37,375 nucleotides of DNA from an uncultured Fretibacterium sp. (GCA_937899395.1 CALBPU010000166.1:1-37375), one strand, 5' to 3'. Counted from the stretch's first letter, positions 7,843 through 16,381 are shown. Numbers and translations are program-made. Notes: generated from the letters alone by a model not told the origin.

Positions 7843-8040
7843 TTAAAATTTTAGCCCCGATTGCAGTTCAATGCCTTTTAGGACTTGTTTTTTTACGTCT
7901 TTAATCGGATGGGTAACGGTAACTTTGCCTTTAATTTGATTATGCTTGAAATGCCAATGATCGCCTTCAGTTTTCACTAGATACCATCCGTTTTGTTCGA
8001 GAATTTTAATAATTTCCCTTGAGGAATAACTTTTTTTCAT
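7843..8040 (-). CDS. hicA: HicA toxin (mRNA interferase)
   Basis: HicA folds as a double-stranded-RNA-binding-like domain and cuts mRNA in translation-blocked cells until HicB neutralises it. The protein shows SSREIIKILEQNGW, then GDHWHFKH with the catalytic His, then KGKVTVTHP. From ATG 8040 it is 65 aa, normal for the family. The frame extends to a GTG at 8049, but the AGAAGG site overlaps that codon and sits correctly for the ATG, so the ATG is preferred. The toxin-first order is the usual one for hicAB. Confidence 0.92.
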   Translation of the reverse strand: MKKSYSSREIIKILEQNGWYLVKTEGDHWHFKHNQIKGKVTVTHPIKDVKKQVLKGIELQSGLKF

Positions 8041-8071
8041 TTCATTCACCTTCTGACCTCAAGGTAAAAAT

Positions 8072-8100
8072 ATTATACACGTGTAAAAAATATTCGTAAA
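8072..8100 (-). promoter_or_regulatory. hicAB promoter with palindromic operator
   Basis: On the minus strand TTTACG (8095-8100) and TATAAT (8072-8077) are exactly 17 bp apart, placed upstream of hicA. A perfect 10-bp palindrome TACACGTGTA (8076-8085) overlaps the -10 box and the spacer. HicB proteins with a C-terminal DNA-binding domain repress their own promoter in known systems, so this is the likely operator. Binding itself is inferred. Confidence 0.7.
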
Positions 8101-8110
8101 TATTTCTTAA

Positions 8111-8188
8111 TTGCACATCAGCCCGATGAATTTACCGAAATAGAATATCTTGTAAACAATGCGAAAGTTTTTGCGTTAATGATGTCAG
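8111..8188. repeat. 78-bp direct repeat, distal copy
   Basis: An exact copy of 7193-7270, the 3' coding end of the M20 gene. Directly after it, in the M20 frame, the sequence would continue GAA GAC TAA, giving an ending SED. That TAA (8194-8196) would overlap the stop of the convergent HlyD-like gene (8193-8195). This compact tail-to-tail layout suggests the distal copy is the ancestral gene end. Confidence 0.93.
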
Positions 8189-8192
8189 AAGA

Positions 8193-9101
8193 CTAATTAG
8201 TGTTAATTTTATCCGCGTCTAAGATTAATTTGTTTCCGGGTTGAACTCCTTTTTCGATGAAAAAATTTTCATCATCAGCAGGAAAACCTTCGACTTCACG
8301 TAAAATCGGTGTGTTGCCTTCAACAATGAAAACCATGTTCTTGCCTTTAAGTGTGATAACTGCAGTGTCAGGAACCATTACGCCTTTTTGAACGTCTGTA
8401 ATAACGCTTGCAGTGAAAAATCTTGAGCGCAAAATATTCGGAGGAAAAAAAGGAAGCCGCAAATAAACTTTTACTTTCTGTGCTGAATTTTTAACCGCAA
8501 CAACTTCAGCTTTACGTTCTTTGCCTTCATATTCGGTTCTGATTCTTACAGAGGCGTTGGAACTTTTCAAGGCTTGTTCAAGTGAAGGTGTTGTGTCGAG
8601 ATATGCAATACATCTTAAAATTTGAGGTTGGGGAATTAATTTCCCGATAGGTTCACCGCGTCTTAATTCTGTTCCGTTTTCAATTAATTTTGCTTCTTCG
8701 ATTTCAGGAAACGGCGAAAAATCAGGCCATAATTTTGCGTAAACCCAATTGCCTTCCTGACCGTCAAGACCGGGAAAAAAATATGCGGGATAAGGCGCAC
8801 GAATTGCATAACCGTCAATAGCCGCCAAAATTTCGCCCTTCGCTACAAAATGAGGTCGCGGTGAAGGATATGTTAAAAATCCGTCTTGAGGAGAATAAAT
8901 TAATTGTTCGTCCCATAATAAAATGCCGTTAAGAGGTTGTTCCTCATTATAATTTGTGCTTACGGCATCAATTAACAAAGGATTTGAGAGCCTGTAATTT
9001 TCATACCATGCTCCATAAACTTTATAACCGATTGAAAATATAAACATGAGAAAAATATAATATATTATTCTCTGAAAAAGTCCTTTACGTTTTCGGCTCA
9101 T
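8193..9101 (-). CDS. HlyD-like membrane-anchored protein
   Basis: This is about 302 aa from ATG 9101. It has a basic N-terminus, one membrane span (about residues 8-27, IIYYIFLMFIFSIGYKVYG) and an extracytoplasmic part. The pattern of short beta hairpins with YSPQDGFLTY, KGEILAAIDGYAIRAP and a C-terminal VMVPDTAVITLKGKNMVFIV segment resembles membrane-fusion (HlyD/RND adaptor) proteins without the long coiled-coil hairpin. The frame could also start at TTG 9110, overlapping the folE2 stop; ATG is chosen for its better spacing from AAAAGAG. It is the last gene of the tyrS operon. No pump gene is adjacent on this strand, so an efflux role is uncertain. Confidence 0.65.
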   Translation of the reverse strand: MSRKRKGLFQRIIYYIFLMFIFSIGYKVYGAWYENYRLSNPLLIDAVSTNYNEEQPLNGILLWDEQLIYSPQDGFLTYPSPRPHFVAKGEILAAIDGYAIRAPYPAYFFPGLDGQEGNWVYAKLWPDFSPFPEIEEAKLIENGTELRRGEPIGKLIPQPQILRCIAYLDTTPSLEQALKSSNASVRIRTEYEGKERKAEVVAVKNSAQKVKVYLRLPFFPPNILRSRFFTASVITDVQKGVMVPDTAVITLKGKNMVFIVEGNTPILREVEGFPADDENFFIEKGVQPGNKLILDADKINTN

Positions 9102-9106
9102 AAAAT

Positions 9107-9886
9107 TCAAACTCTTTTATCACGTTCAATTTCGGCAAAGGCATCATGATTATGAATGCTTTCATAACTTGTAACTCTTGCGTTATACCATAAAATTCTT
9201 TCGTCATTGTCAAGAGCTGCTGCAAGTTCCCTTATAACATCTTCAACGAAACGGGGTCTTTCGTAAGACATTTCGGTTATAAATTTTTCGTCCTCACGTT
9301 TTAACAGAGTGAACAACGGAGCAGACGCTGAATTTTCAATCATTGTTATTAAATCCTCAAACCATACAAGACCTTTTGAACGAATTTTTAACGAAACTAA
9401 AGCTCTTTGATTATGCGCTCCGTATTTTGCAATTTCCTTTGAACACGGGCATAAAGTTTGAACGTTGAGATTTAAGCATGTTGTCATGTCGAAATGTTTA
9501 TCTTCCTCATAAATTGCTTCAAGGATAACATCACATTTTGAATAGCTCTCGATTTTTGACACAGGGGCTTTTTTTCGGAAGTAATAAGGAAATTCAAAGC
9601 TCAATGAACTTTCGGAGGCATTTAATTTTTCACAAAGCCTTCTTGTAAATTCTTCGAGTTCATGAGGCGATAATCTTCCGTGATATTCTTCGAGAGTTTC
9701 AATAAATCTGCTCATGTGAGTTCCTCTATATTCACGAGGCAGCATAACGCTCATTGAAATTTCAGCGATGGTGTTTTGAGTTTTGTTATCTCTGTCCATC
9801 AAAACAACAGGATAGCTAACTCCTCTGACTCCTACACGATCAATTTGAATATTTCGTAAATCTCTTTCTCTTTGTACGTCTTTCAT
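9107..9886 (-). CDS. folE2: GTP cyclohydrolase I, FolE2 type
   Basis: FolE2 (GTP cyclohydrolase IB) converts GTP to 7,8-dihydroneopterin triphosphate. It works with metals other than zinc, unlike FolE1. The 259-aa protein shows the family start GVRGVSYPVVLMDRD, then AEISMSVMLPREYRGTHMSR and the metal and active-site segment LCPCSKEIAKYGAHNQRA. It lies 6 bp after queD in the same operon. Its product is the substrate of QueD, so the two encode the first two steps toward queuosine. No queC, queE or folate gene is in the window, so a folate role also remains possible. Confidence 0.95.
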   Translation of the reverse strand: MKDVQRERDLRNIQIDRVGVRGVSYPVVLMDRDNKTQNTIAEISMSVMLPREYRGTHMSRFIETLEEYHGRLSPHELEEFTRRLCEKLNASESSLSFEFPYYFRKKAPVSKIESYSKCDVILEAIYEEDKHFDMTTCLNLNVQTLCPCSKEIAKYGAHNQRALVSLKIRSKGLVWFEDLITMIENSASAPLFTLLKREDEKFITEMSYERPRFVEDVIRELAAALDNDERILWYNARVTSYESIHNHDAFAEIERDKRV

Positions 9887-9892
9887 TATTTG

Positions 9893-10255
9893 CTAACTCT
9901 TCCTCAATGTTACGCAGCTTGTTGCAGTTTCCCAGACATGAATTTCATATAGACTGCAATTTTCACGCTTAACAAGATTTTCAAGCTTATCCCAAATCCA
10001 TAACGCTATATTTTCTGCGCTGGGCTGTGAAATTATATCGTTAATATATGAATGATCCAGTATTGAAATCACATGTTCTTTTACAATCTTTGAAAGCTCA
10101 AGGAAATCCATAATCATTCCTTCTTCATCAGGCGTACCTTCAAGAACAACTTTGAGCCTGTAAGTATGGCCGTGAAGTTTTTCGCATTTCCCGTGATAAT
10201 GAATTAAATTGTGCGCTGCATCAAATACAAAATCCTTGCTCAATAACATTTTCAT
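9893..10255 (-). CDS. queD: 6-carboxy-5,6,7,8-tetrahydropterin synthase
   Basis: QueD converts dihydroneopterin triphosphate to 6-carboxytetrahydropterin in the 7-deazaguanine/queuosine pathway. From ATG 10255 it is 120 aa. It has the zinc-binding His set FDAAH and CEKLHGHTY, with the active-site Cys in the latter, then GMIMDFLELSKIV, the catalytic-site LDHSYIN and PSAENIALWIW. The frame extends to a GTG at 10267, but ATG 10255 overlaps the lpxL-like stop as ATGA and has AGGTGG 9 nt before it, so it is preferred. Family resemblance covers the full length. Its partner folE2 follows at once. Confidence 0.93.
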   Translation of the reverse strand: MKMLLSKDFVFDAAHNLIHYHGKCEKLHGHTYRLKVVLEGTPDEEGMIMDFLELSKIVKEHVISILDHSYINDIISQPSAENIALWIWDKLENLVKRENCSLYEIHVWETATSCVTLRKS

Positions 10256-11124
10256 CTTTTTTTCCACCTGTTATGAAGCCAAAACCATTGCTCAGGTCTT
10301 GCTCTTATAATTTTTTCCAGTGCCTTATTCATCTCTAAGACTATTAAACGAACTCTCTCTTCACGATTAATATTTTCGTCTTTAGAAGGAAGGTTAAGAG
10401 GTTCGAAAAATTCCCCTTCGTGTTCAAAGGGAGAAATTCTGTAACTTCCGAACGGTATAACAGGAACTCCCGATAACATTGCCATAACCGCTGCTCCTGT
10501 CATATTAGTAGCGTCATGTCCCATAAAAGGCACAATCATTTCTTTCATTCCCGAAACGTCATTTAACAGTGCTACATGGGCACCGTTCTTTAACATGTGA
10601 ACAATTTTCATCAATGAAAAATTTTTGTCAAGCATTCTCATTCCGCCGCATTCACGAGTTTTCAAAACGTAATTTGAGATGTCGGTGTCGTGCATTTCCT
10701 GATATATAACATGAAGTTCATGGCCGTGATTTATAGCGTATTGAGCAACCCAATTTCCGGCTAATTCCCAATTTCCTATATGGCCTGTTAAAATCAAAGC
10801 TCCCTTTTTCTCAGCAATTAATTCATTAATAATATCGACACCTTTAACGTTCTTAATCCATTTTTGAGCCTGTGAATTATCATGTTGAAGAACAAGTGTC
10901 TCCGTTAAAGTCCACGCTAAATTCTCATAAACTTTTGAGCGCATTTCTTCACGCCATTTTTCAGAACTGTCGGGATAAACGAGCTTCAAATTTTCCTCGA
11001 TGATTTTTTTTCTAGGGTGTATTAATTTCAACAGTCCTGAAAAAAATTTCGCCGTTAATTTCCCCCGAAATCCAGTATCAGCGAATGCCTGAAAAAATTT
11101 TATCGCAGTTACAGCCGCTTTCAT
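10252..11124 (-). CDS. lpxL: LpxL-family lysophospholipid/lipid A acyltransferase
   Basis: Proteins of this family transfer the secondary acyl chains onto lipid A at the inner membrane. The 290-aa protein has the catalytic HxxxxE motif in TGHIGNWELAG (about 114-124) and a conserved RPEQWFWLHNRWK near the C-terminus. It overlaps the upstream glycosyltransferase-like gene by 4 bp (ATGA) and the queD start by 4 bp. It is the main evidence for an outer membrane with lipid A in this organism. The exact acceptor and acyl chain are unknown; the symbol denotes the family only. Confidence 0.85.
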   Translation of the reverse strand: MKAAVTAIKFFQAFADTGFRGKLTAKFFSGLLKLIHPRKKIIEENLKLVYPDSSEKWREEMRSKVYENLAWTLTETLVLQHDNSQAQKWIKNVKGVDIINELIAEKKGALILTGHIGNWELAGNWVAQYAINHGHELHVIYQEMHDTDISNYVLKTRECGGMRMLDKNFSLMKIVHMLKNGAHVALLNDVSGMKEMIVPFMGHDATNMTGAAVMAMLSGVPVIPFGSYRISPFEHEGEFFEPLNLPSKDENINREERVRLIVLEMNKALEKIIRARPEQWFWLHNRWKKR

Positions 11125-11891
11125 TGTGATATAACTTTTCTGTAAAGAGTGATTAATGAGTCAGTGCATTTTTCATGAGAACGTCTTGACTTCAAAAAAT
11201 GACGTGCTGCCATTGCCATATGTCTTCCTCGTTCGGTTAAGCCTTTATGAATTATTTCGGGCAAATCCTCTTCTTCATTCTTAATCAGAAAATATCCGTC
11301 AGACCCTAAAATTTCATCAAGATAACCTGATTTTTTCGATGCTATCGAAAGCCCTCTCATTGTTAAAATCCCTGCTCTCATTGCTTCACGAGGTGTAGTT
11401 TCTTCAGCAATGTAAATTCCGCTTAATGCTTCAGGACGCAAAATTTTTTCGGCGATGTTCATTACAGTGAAATCACCTTCGGGAAGTTTTCTTTCTTTAC
11501 GAACAAAAACGGCTTTGCTGACATCTTCACTTTGAGAACTTAAAGGATCGAATACAGGAAAAACTACAGCCTCGCCGTTAATAGCTCCTTCAGTGAAAAA
11601 TCTCGAAGGATAACCAGCCCATTTATTACCCTCTAACAAAGTGTGAACAGTCCTTGAGTGCATTCTGACAATTTTCCAAAATAACGGAGCTTTTCCGAAT
11701 AAGTGCCAGATTTCCTTTTTGTTGAAAAAATTTTTCGTGCGTTCAAAATCCGAAATGCTTTTATCTTTAGCGTTGATAACTTTTAACTCAATATCCTTTG
11801 AATGAGTTCTCAGAGCTTCGGCCATGTGAAAAATCACCTGTGCTAAAACATCACTAACCGATTCTGAAATATACCAATTACAGGTGTGCAT
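11121..11891 (-). CDS. Glycosyltransferase-like protein (short GT-B type)
   Basis: At 256 aa this is much shorter than a normal GT-B glycosyltransferase (350-400 aa). The C-terminal half resembles the nucleotide-sugar domain of family GT4: LSGIYIAEETTPREAMRAG, then GLSIASKKSGYLDEILGSDG, then NEEEDLPEIIHKGL. The pattern of an acidic residue followed by REAMRAG corresponds to the EX7E region. The N-terminal part, IWHLFGKAPLF and SRTVHTLLEGNKW, looks like a reduced acceptor domain. It lies 2 bp after tyrS and overlaps the lpxL-like start, so a role in lipopolysaccharide is likely. Activity is not certain given its size. Confidence 0.6.
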   Translation of the reverse strand: MHTCNWYISESVSDVLAQVIFHMAEALRTHSKDIELKVINAKDKSISDFERTKNFFNKKEIWHLFGKAPLFWKIVRMHSRTVHTLLEGNKWAGYPSRFFTEGAINGEAVVFPVFDPLSSQSEDVSKAVFVRKERKLPEGDFTVMNIAEKILRPEALSGIYIAEETTPREAMRAGILTMRGLSIASKKSGYLDEILGSDGYFLIKNEEEDLPEIIHKGLTERGRHMAMAARHFLKSRRSHEKCTDSLITLYRKVISQ

Positions 11892-11893
11892 GA

Positions 11894-13171
11894 TTAAAAT
11901 TCCGCCATGTTAAATTTTTTGCGGCCAATTCTCAAGAATAAATATTTATCGTTAATGAGCATTTCACGATTAATTTCAGCTTTTTCGTCAGAAATTTTCA
12001 CGCCGTTAATCGAAACTCCGCCCTGACGAATCGAACGTTTAGCTTCACCGTTGCTCTCACATGCCCCTGAAGCTGACAAAATGTTTACGGCACTTACAGG
12101 GAAATTAATGTCCTCAAGTTTTTTGTAAGGGACTTCCTGTTTCAACATCTCGCAGGTTTCATCATTAACATTTGTGAAATCAATTTTAGGATTGAATAAA
12201 ATTTCGCTGGCATTAATGACGCTTGCAGCCGTTTCAGCACCGTGAACAGTGGTTGTAACTTCGAGAGCCAATTTTTTCTGAGCAACTCTTTTTTCGGGAG
12301 CTTGATTATGTTCTGTCATTATTGCGTCAATTTCATCGAGCGGCATGAATGTATAAAGCTTCAATAATTTCTCAACGTCTCTGTCGTCAGTGTTAAACCA
12401 GAATTGATAAAATTTATACGGGCTTGTTTTTTCAGGGTCAAGCCAGACAGCTCCGGCTTCAGTTTTTCCGAATTTCGTTCCTGATGATGTTAATAATAAC
12501 GGCTGAGTTAAACCGAAAACTTCATTGCCATTTGTACGTCTGATATAGTCCGAGCCTGCTAACAAATTTCCCTGCTGATCATTACCGCCCATTTGTAAAC
12601 GACAGTTATAATTTTCGTTCAAATATTTGAAGTCCATAGCCTGCAATAACACATAAGAAAATTCAGTATATGAAATTCCTTTTTCAGGATCTTCGAGACG
12701 TGATTTAATATATTCACGTGCGATTAAGTTGTTGATTGAGAAATATTTTCCGACATCATGAAGGACATCGAGGAAAGAAATTTTTGATAACCAGTCATAA
12801 TTATTCAGGAGCAAAGCAGAATTTTTTCCGCAGTCGAAATTCAGGAACTTTTTCAACTGAACTTTAACTCCTTCGATATTATGTTGAACGGCTTCAAGTG
12901 TGATTAAATTTCGTTCTTTGCTTTTACCTGAAGGATCTCCGATTAAACCTGTTCCGCCTCCTGCAAGAGCTATTGGCCTGTGTCCTGTTCTTTGAAGCCA
13001 ACCGAGAGCCATTAAAGGAATTAAATGTCCGACATGTAAACTGTCAGCAGTCGGATCAAAACCGACATAAGCCGTAACCATTTCTTCATTCATAACTTGA
13101 GCGAGGCGTTCTTCATTTGTACACCATTCAAAATATCCTCGCCCTTTCAAAATTTCAAAAGCATTACTCAT
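11894..13171 (-). CDS. tyrS: Tyrosyl-tRNA synthetase
   Basis: This class I aminoacyl-tRNA synthetase charges tRNA-Tyr. The 425-aa protein has the usual TyrS length. The HIGH motif is HVGH (46-49). GGGTGLIGDPSGKSKER follows, then the tyrosine-binding region with LQMGGNDQQGN and the KMSKS-like loop KFGKT (233-237). A C-terminal S4 RNA-binding domain is seen in AKRSIRQGGVSINGVKISDE. It is the first gene of a tight six-gene minus-strand operon reaching to 8193. The 5' leader (13172-13300) has a small hairpin but no T-box sequence that I can see. Confidence 0.97.
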   Translation of the reverse strand: MSNAFEILKGRGYFEWCTNEERLAQVMNEEMVTAYVGFDPTADSLHVGHLIPLMALGWLQRTGHRPIALAGGGTGLIGDPSGKSKERNLITLEAVQHNIEGVKVQLKKFLNFDCGKNSALLLNNYDWLSKISFLDVLHDVGKYFSINNLIAREYIKSRLEDPEKGISYTEFSYVLLQAMDFKYLNENYNCRLQMGGNDQQGNLLAGSDYIRRTNGNEVFGLTQPLLLTSSGTKFGKTEAGAVWLDPEKTSPYKFYQFWFNTDDRDVEKLLKLYTFMPLDEIDAIMTEHNQAPEKRVAQKKLALEVTTTVHGAETAASVINASEILFNPKIDFTNVNDETCEMLKQEVPYKKLEDINFPVSAVNILSASGACESNGEAKRSIRQGGVSINGVKISDEKAEINREMLINDKYLFLRIGRKKFNMAEF

Positions 13172-13468
13172 TGTTAAATTAAAATCTCCTTCAACGTGAA
13201 TCTCCTTTAATTGAAGTCAAAGGCTTCAACAGGAAGTTTGATATATGGCCTGACGTACAATCACCCATAATATCATTGTTATTTTTTATTGTACCATGTT
13301 TTTTTGATAAAAAATTTTTCATTGGAAGCAGAACCTACGGAGAGAGCTGTTTTTTATTGCTAATTTATCAGTAGTTTTACTGTATCAGTCTTTCTGTGTG
13401 AAGGAGTAAAATTATTTAATATCTCTATGTAATAGACTTTTAACTTTGAAATTGAAGGAGATAAAAAC
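13172..13468. promoter_or_regulatory. Divergent intergenic region between tyrS and galU
   Basis: This 297-bp gap must hold promoters for both operons. On the minus side there is a hairpin (TTGAAG 13211-13216, CTTCAA 13224-13229) and two purine-rich GGAGA stretches ahead of tyrS. A TACAAT hexamer near 13290 could be a -10 box, but I see no good -35. On the plus side AAGGAG sits just before galU ATG 13469. No gene is seen here. Confidence 0.45.
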
Positions 13469-14341
13469 ATGTCAGTAAACAAATGCTTATTTCCTGTAGC
13501 AGGTTTGGGAACAAGATTTTTGCCTGTAACAAAAGAACTTGCGAAAGAAATGCTTCCACTTGTAAATAAGCCGATAATTTCATACGGAGTTGAAGAAGCG
13601 AGAAATTCAGGTTGTGAAAGTATCGTAATGGTAACAGGACGCGCTAAAAAATCGCTTGAAGATTACTTTGACAGATCGTTTGAACTTGAGGAGCTTTTGA
13701 AGTCTCGAGGCAAAAATGATTTATACGAATTAATGATAAAAATTTCAAACATTGCGGAGATTTTGTTTGTTCGTCAGCGTGAACCTTTGGGACTCGGCCA
13801 TGCGGTATTATGCGGAGAACCTATTTGTCACGGTGAATATTTCGGAGTAATTCTTCCTGATGATGTTTTTATCTCAGATGAACCGGTTTTATCACAGCTT
13901 ATCAAAATTCATGATCGTCTTGGAGGGACTGTAGTAGCTCTCGAAGAAGTAAGTCCTGAAGATACATCACGTTACGGAATAGTTCAATCTGAGGAAGTTG
14001 AACCCGGAGTTCACAGAATATTTGACATGGTTGAGAAGCCAAAACCCGGAACAGCTCCTTCAAATTATGCAATTATGGGACGTTATGTTTTATCACCGTT
14101 AATCTTCCCGATTTTAGCAGGGCAAAACACAGGAGCAGGCGGAGAAATTCAGCTTACCGATGCAATCAAGAAAATTGCAGTTACAGGAATCGAACCTGTA
14201 TGGGGAGTAGTATATAAAGGAAGAAGATTTGATTGCGGAACTCAAAAAGGCTGGCTCTCAGCGAATGTTGAACTTGCTCTTGATACACCTGAATTAAGAG
14301 ACGTTATTTACGAAATTGTAGATAGGAGAAGAGCTGAATAA
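13469..14341 (+). CDS. galU: UTP-glucose-1-phosphate uridylyltransferase
   Basis: GalU makes UDP-glucose from UTP and glucose 1-phosphate, supplying sugar donors for surface glycans. The 290-aa protein has the nucleotidyltransferase start FPVAGLGTRFLPVTKELAKE with the conserved Lys, then PLGLGHAVLCG, LPDDVF and the late GRRFDCGTQKGWL. GAAGGAG precedes ATG 13469. The ANL-ligase gene starts 3 bp after its stop, so the two are one operon. It could also feed UDP-glucose to the GT2 enzymes encoded at 20917-34337. Confidence 0.95.
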   Translation: MSVNKCLFPVAGLGTRFLPVTKELAKEMLPLVNKPIISYGVEEARNSGCESIVMVTGRAKKSLEDYFDRSFELEELLKSRGKNDLYELMIKISNIAEILFVRQREPLGLGHAVLCGEPICHGEYFGVILPDDVFISDEPVLSQLIKIHDRLGGTVVALEEVSPEDTSRYGIVQSEEVEPGVHRIFDMVEKPKPGTAPSNYAIMGRYVLSPLIFPILAGQNTGAGGEIQLTDAIKKIAVTGIEPVWGVVYKGRRFDCGTQKGWLSANVELALDTPELRDVIYEIVDRRRAE

Positions 14342-14344
14342 AGT

Positions 14345-16333
14345 ATGCAAACAATAGAGAAGTTTTATTATGATATTTTGAAAGAACAGGCAACAAAAAA
14401 TCCTGATCGTGAAGCCATAGTTATGGGAGATGTAAGACTGACTTACAAAGAATTTCTTCATAAAGTGGATCAGGTTGCTGCAACACTTCTCAGCATGAAG
14501 CTTCAAAAGGGCGATAAAGTCGTTCTGTGGGCAGATACTTCACCGAAATGGCATTTTGTATATTACGGTATACTTCGTTCGGGTGGAATAGCTGTTATAT
14601 TGAATACGAAACTGACATTGCAGGAAGCAAAACCTTTGATAGAATTTGCGGATTCAAAATATGTCATTTATGGAAAAGTTCATGACCTTGCAGGAACTTC
14701 AGAAGATGCAAAAACACTTTCGGAAATTTTTAATATTCCGATTGAAAACTGTGTCAGCATGGTTGATAATGATTTCTCGAATGCTCCTGATATAAAACCG
14801 GATACTACGGGCTGGAACGTTCATGATGACGCATATATAATTTACACTTCAGGTACTACAGCATTTCCGAAAGCTGTTGTCAGTTCTCAATATGCTATAA
14901 CTAATGTTGTAAGACAGCTTGCAATCGCAATTTCTTCGGTACGTGGAGAGAAAATTATGCTCGGAGTACCGCTCTTTCATGCCTATGCAATTTTTGTAAG
15001 CTGGATTTATCTTTCAAACGGTGCCACGATATTTTTGCCGGAAGCCATAAAATCTGATGTTATAGCAGGAATAATTGGCAAAGAAGATATAACTGATTTT
15101 TGGTCAGTAGCGACGATTTATCAAGGCATAATTGATAACGAAAATTTGGCCGAGTTAGTTGCTCCGAGAGTTCGTTTATGTGCACTTGCAGGCAGTTATA
15201 TATCTCCTGTTCAGTTTATGAGATTTGAAAATGCGCTCTATAATTCCGTGTTCATAAATCTCTACGGAATGACTGAAACTTGTGCAACGTATACTCTGAC
15301 AAGACCTGAAGATGACGTTTCGATAAGATATAACACCGTTGGAAGAGTTGTCGATGGTGTAGAAGCAGCGGCATGGGACGAAGAGCGGGGAATACTTCCG
15401 CCGGGTGAAGTTGGTGAAATTATCACCAGAGGCTATCATCTGAAGAACTGCTATTATAAACTCCCTCCGGAAAAGCAGGCTATAGACAAAGACGGCTGGC
15501 TACATTCAGGAGATCTCGGAGTATTTGACGAACAGGGAAATTTGAAAATCGTAGGACGCATTAAGGATTTAATCATCAAAGGCGGTGAAAATATAGCTCC
15601 TGCTGCAATATAAGCTCAAGTTATGTCGCACCCTTCAATAGCTTCATGCAGAATTTTCGGTTATAAAGATCGAATCTATGGCGAAAATATCGGAGCTTGT
15701 GTAGTTGTAGCTCCGGGTGAAAAATTTGATGAAGACTCACTCAGACGTTATGTGAAGGAGAAAGTAGGCTCTTATAAATCTCCTGTGTATTATTTCACGT
15801 TCGATTCATTTCCGCTGAATGCAAACGGAAAGATTGATCAGCGTGTTCTTCATGTGGATATGCTGAGGAAGTTACATAGGCTTCTGATAAGCGGAAAACT
15901 TGATGAAGGCATTCAGATTATATCTATCTCAATCAAGAACAGCACTTATAATATTACGCCTGTTGCAGCTATGTTGGAAGAATCTGCAACGAACTTAGGT
16001 TTTCATCAGAATAAGGCCGCTACAATTCGTCAAGCTGTTGAAGAAGCTTTGCTCATGCGTGTAAACGAGATGGCAGGCGATATAGATAACATTGACATAT
16101 TGCTTTATTATACGCATACTGCTTTGAGAATCTTAATTACTGATTCAGACGTTACTGACGATCCAAATCGTTCTGAAGAGCGCAGAATTTCAAAAGCTAT
16201 AATCTTGCGTCTTGTTGATGACTGCGAAATGAAAGTGCTTGACGATGGAAAGAACCAGATAAAGATGGACTTCACATATAATAAGGATTTCGATATTAAA
16301 GACTTCCTGATGCAGCATGAACCATTAGTTTAA
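14345..16333 (+). pseudogene. ANL-superfamily acyl/aryl-adenylate ligase with RsbW-like C-terminal domain, interrupted by in-frame TAA
   Basis: Read through one TAA at 15611-15613, this is a single frame of 662 codons. The ANL part has the P-loop YTSGTTAFPK, LYGMTET, the hinge region GWLHSGDLGVFDEQG with GRIKDLIIKGGENIAPA, and after the stop the A10 Lys in NANGKIDQR. The stop falls where the family has Glu in the pattern ENIxPAxIE, so a GAA to TAA change is likely. After the ANL domain (last about 130 residues) comes a segment ending in QAVEEALLMRVNEM, LRILITDSD and ISKAIILRLVDDCEM, which resembles the RsbW/SpoIIAB HATPase fold but lacks the N-box Asn and glycine boxes. The pieces could act as two proteins, but the catalytic Lys is on the second. 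Substrate unknown. Confidence 0.75.
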
Positions 16334-16347
16334 TAGGCTAGTAGCTT

Positions 16348-16381
16348 CATGAAATTTTCATTTTTTTTCTTAGATTTCATG
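16348..16381. other. Inverted repeat before macB permease gene
   Basis: CATGAAAT (16348-16355) and ATTTCATG (16374-16381) are perfect 8-bp arms around an 18-nt T-rich loop. The repeat follows the ligase stop and precedes the AAAGGAGG ribosome site of the next gene. It could be a weak terminator or an operator; the sequence does not decide. Confidence 0.35.

Noticed and set aside
8041..8049. GTG 8049 as the hicA start
   Set aside because: The ribosome site overlaps this codon; ATG 8040 has correct spacing and gives the normal HicA length.
7193..8188. The paired repeats as a CRISPR array
   Set aside because: Only two long copies exist, separated by two protein genes, and one copy is coding sequence.
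9887..10260. A preQ1 riboswitch controlling queD/folE2
   Set aside because: The genes overlap or are 6 bp apart, leaving no room for a leader; they are internal operon genes.
13172..13330. T-box or tyrosine-responsive leader upstream of tyrS
   Set aside because: I find only a 6-bp hairpin and no T-box core sequence or convincing terminator/antiterminator pair.
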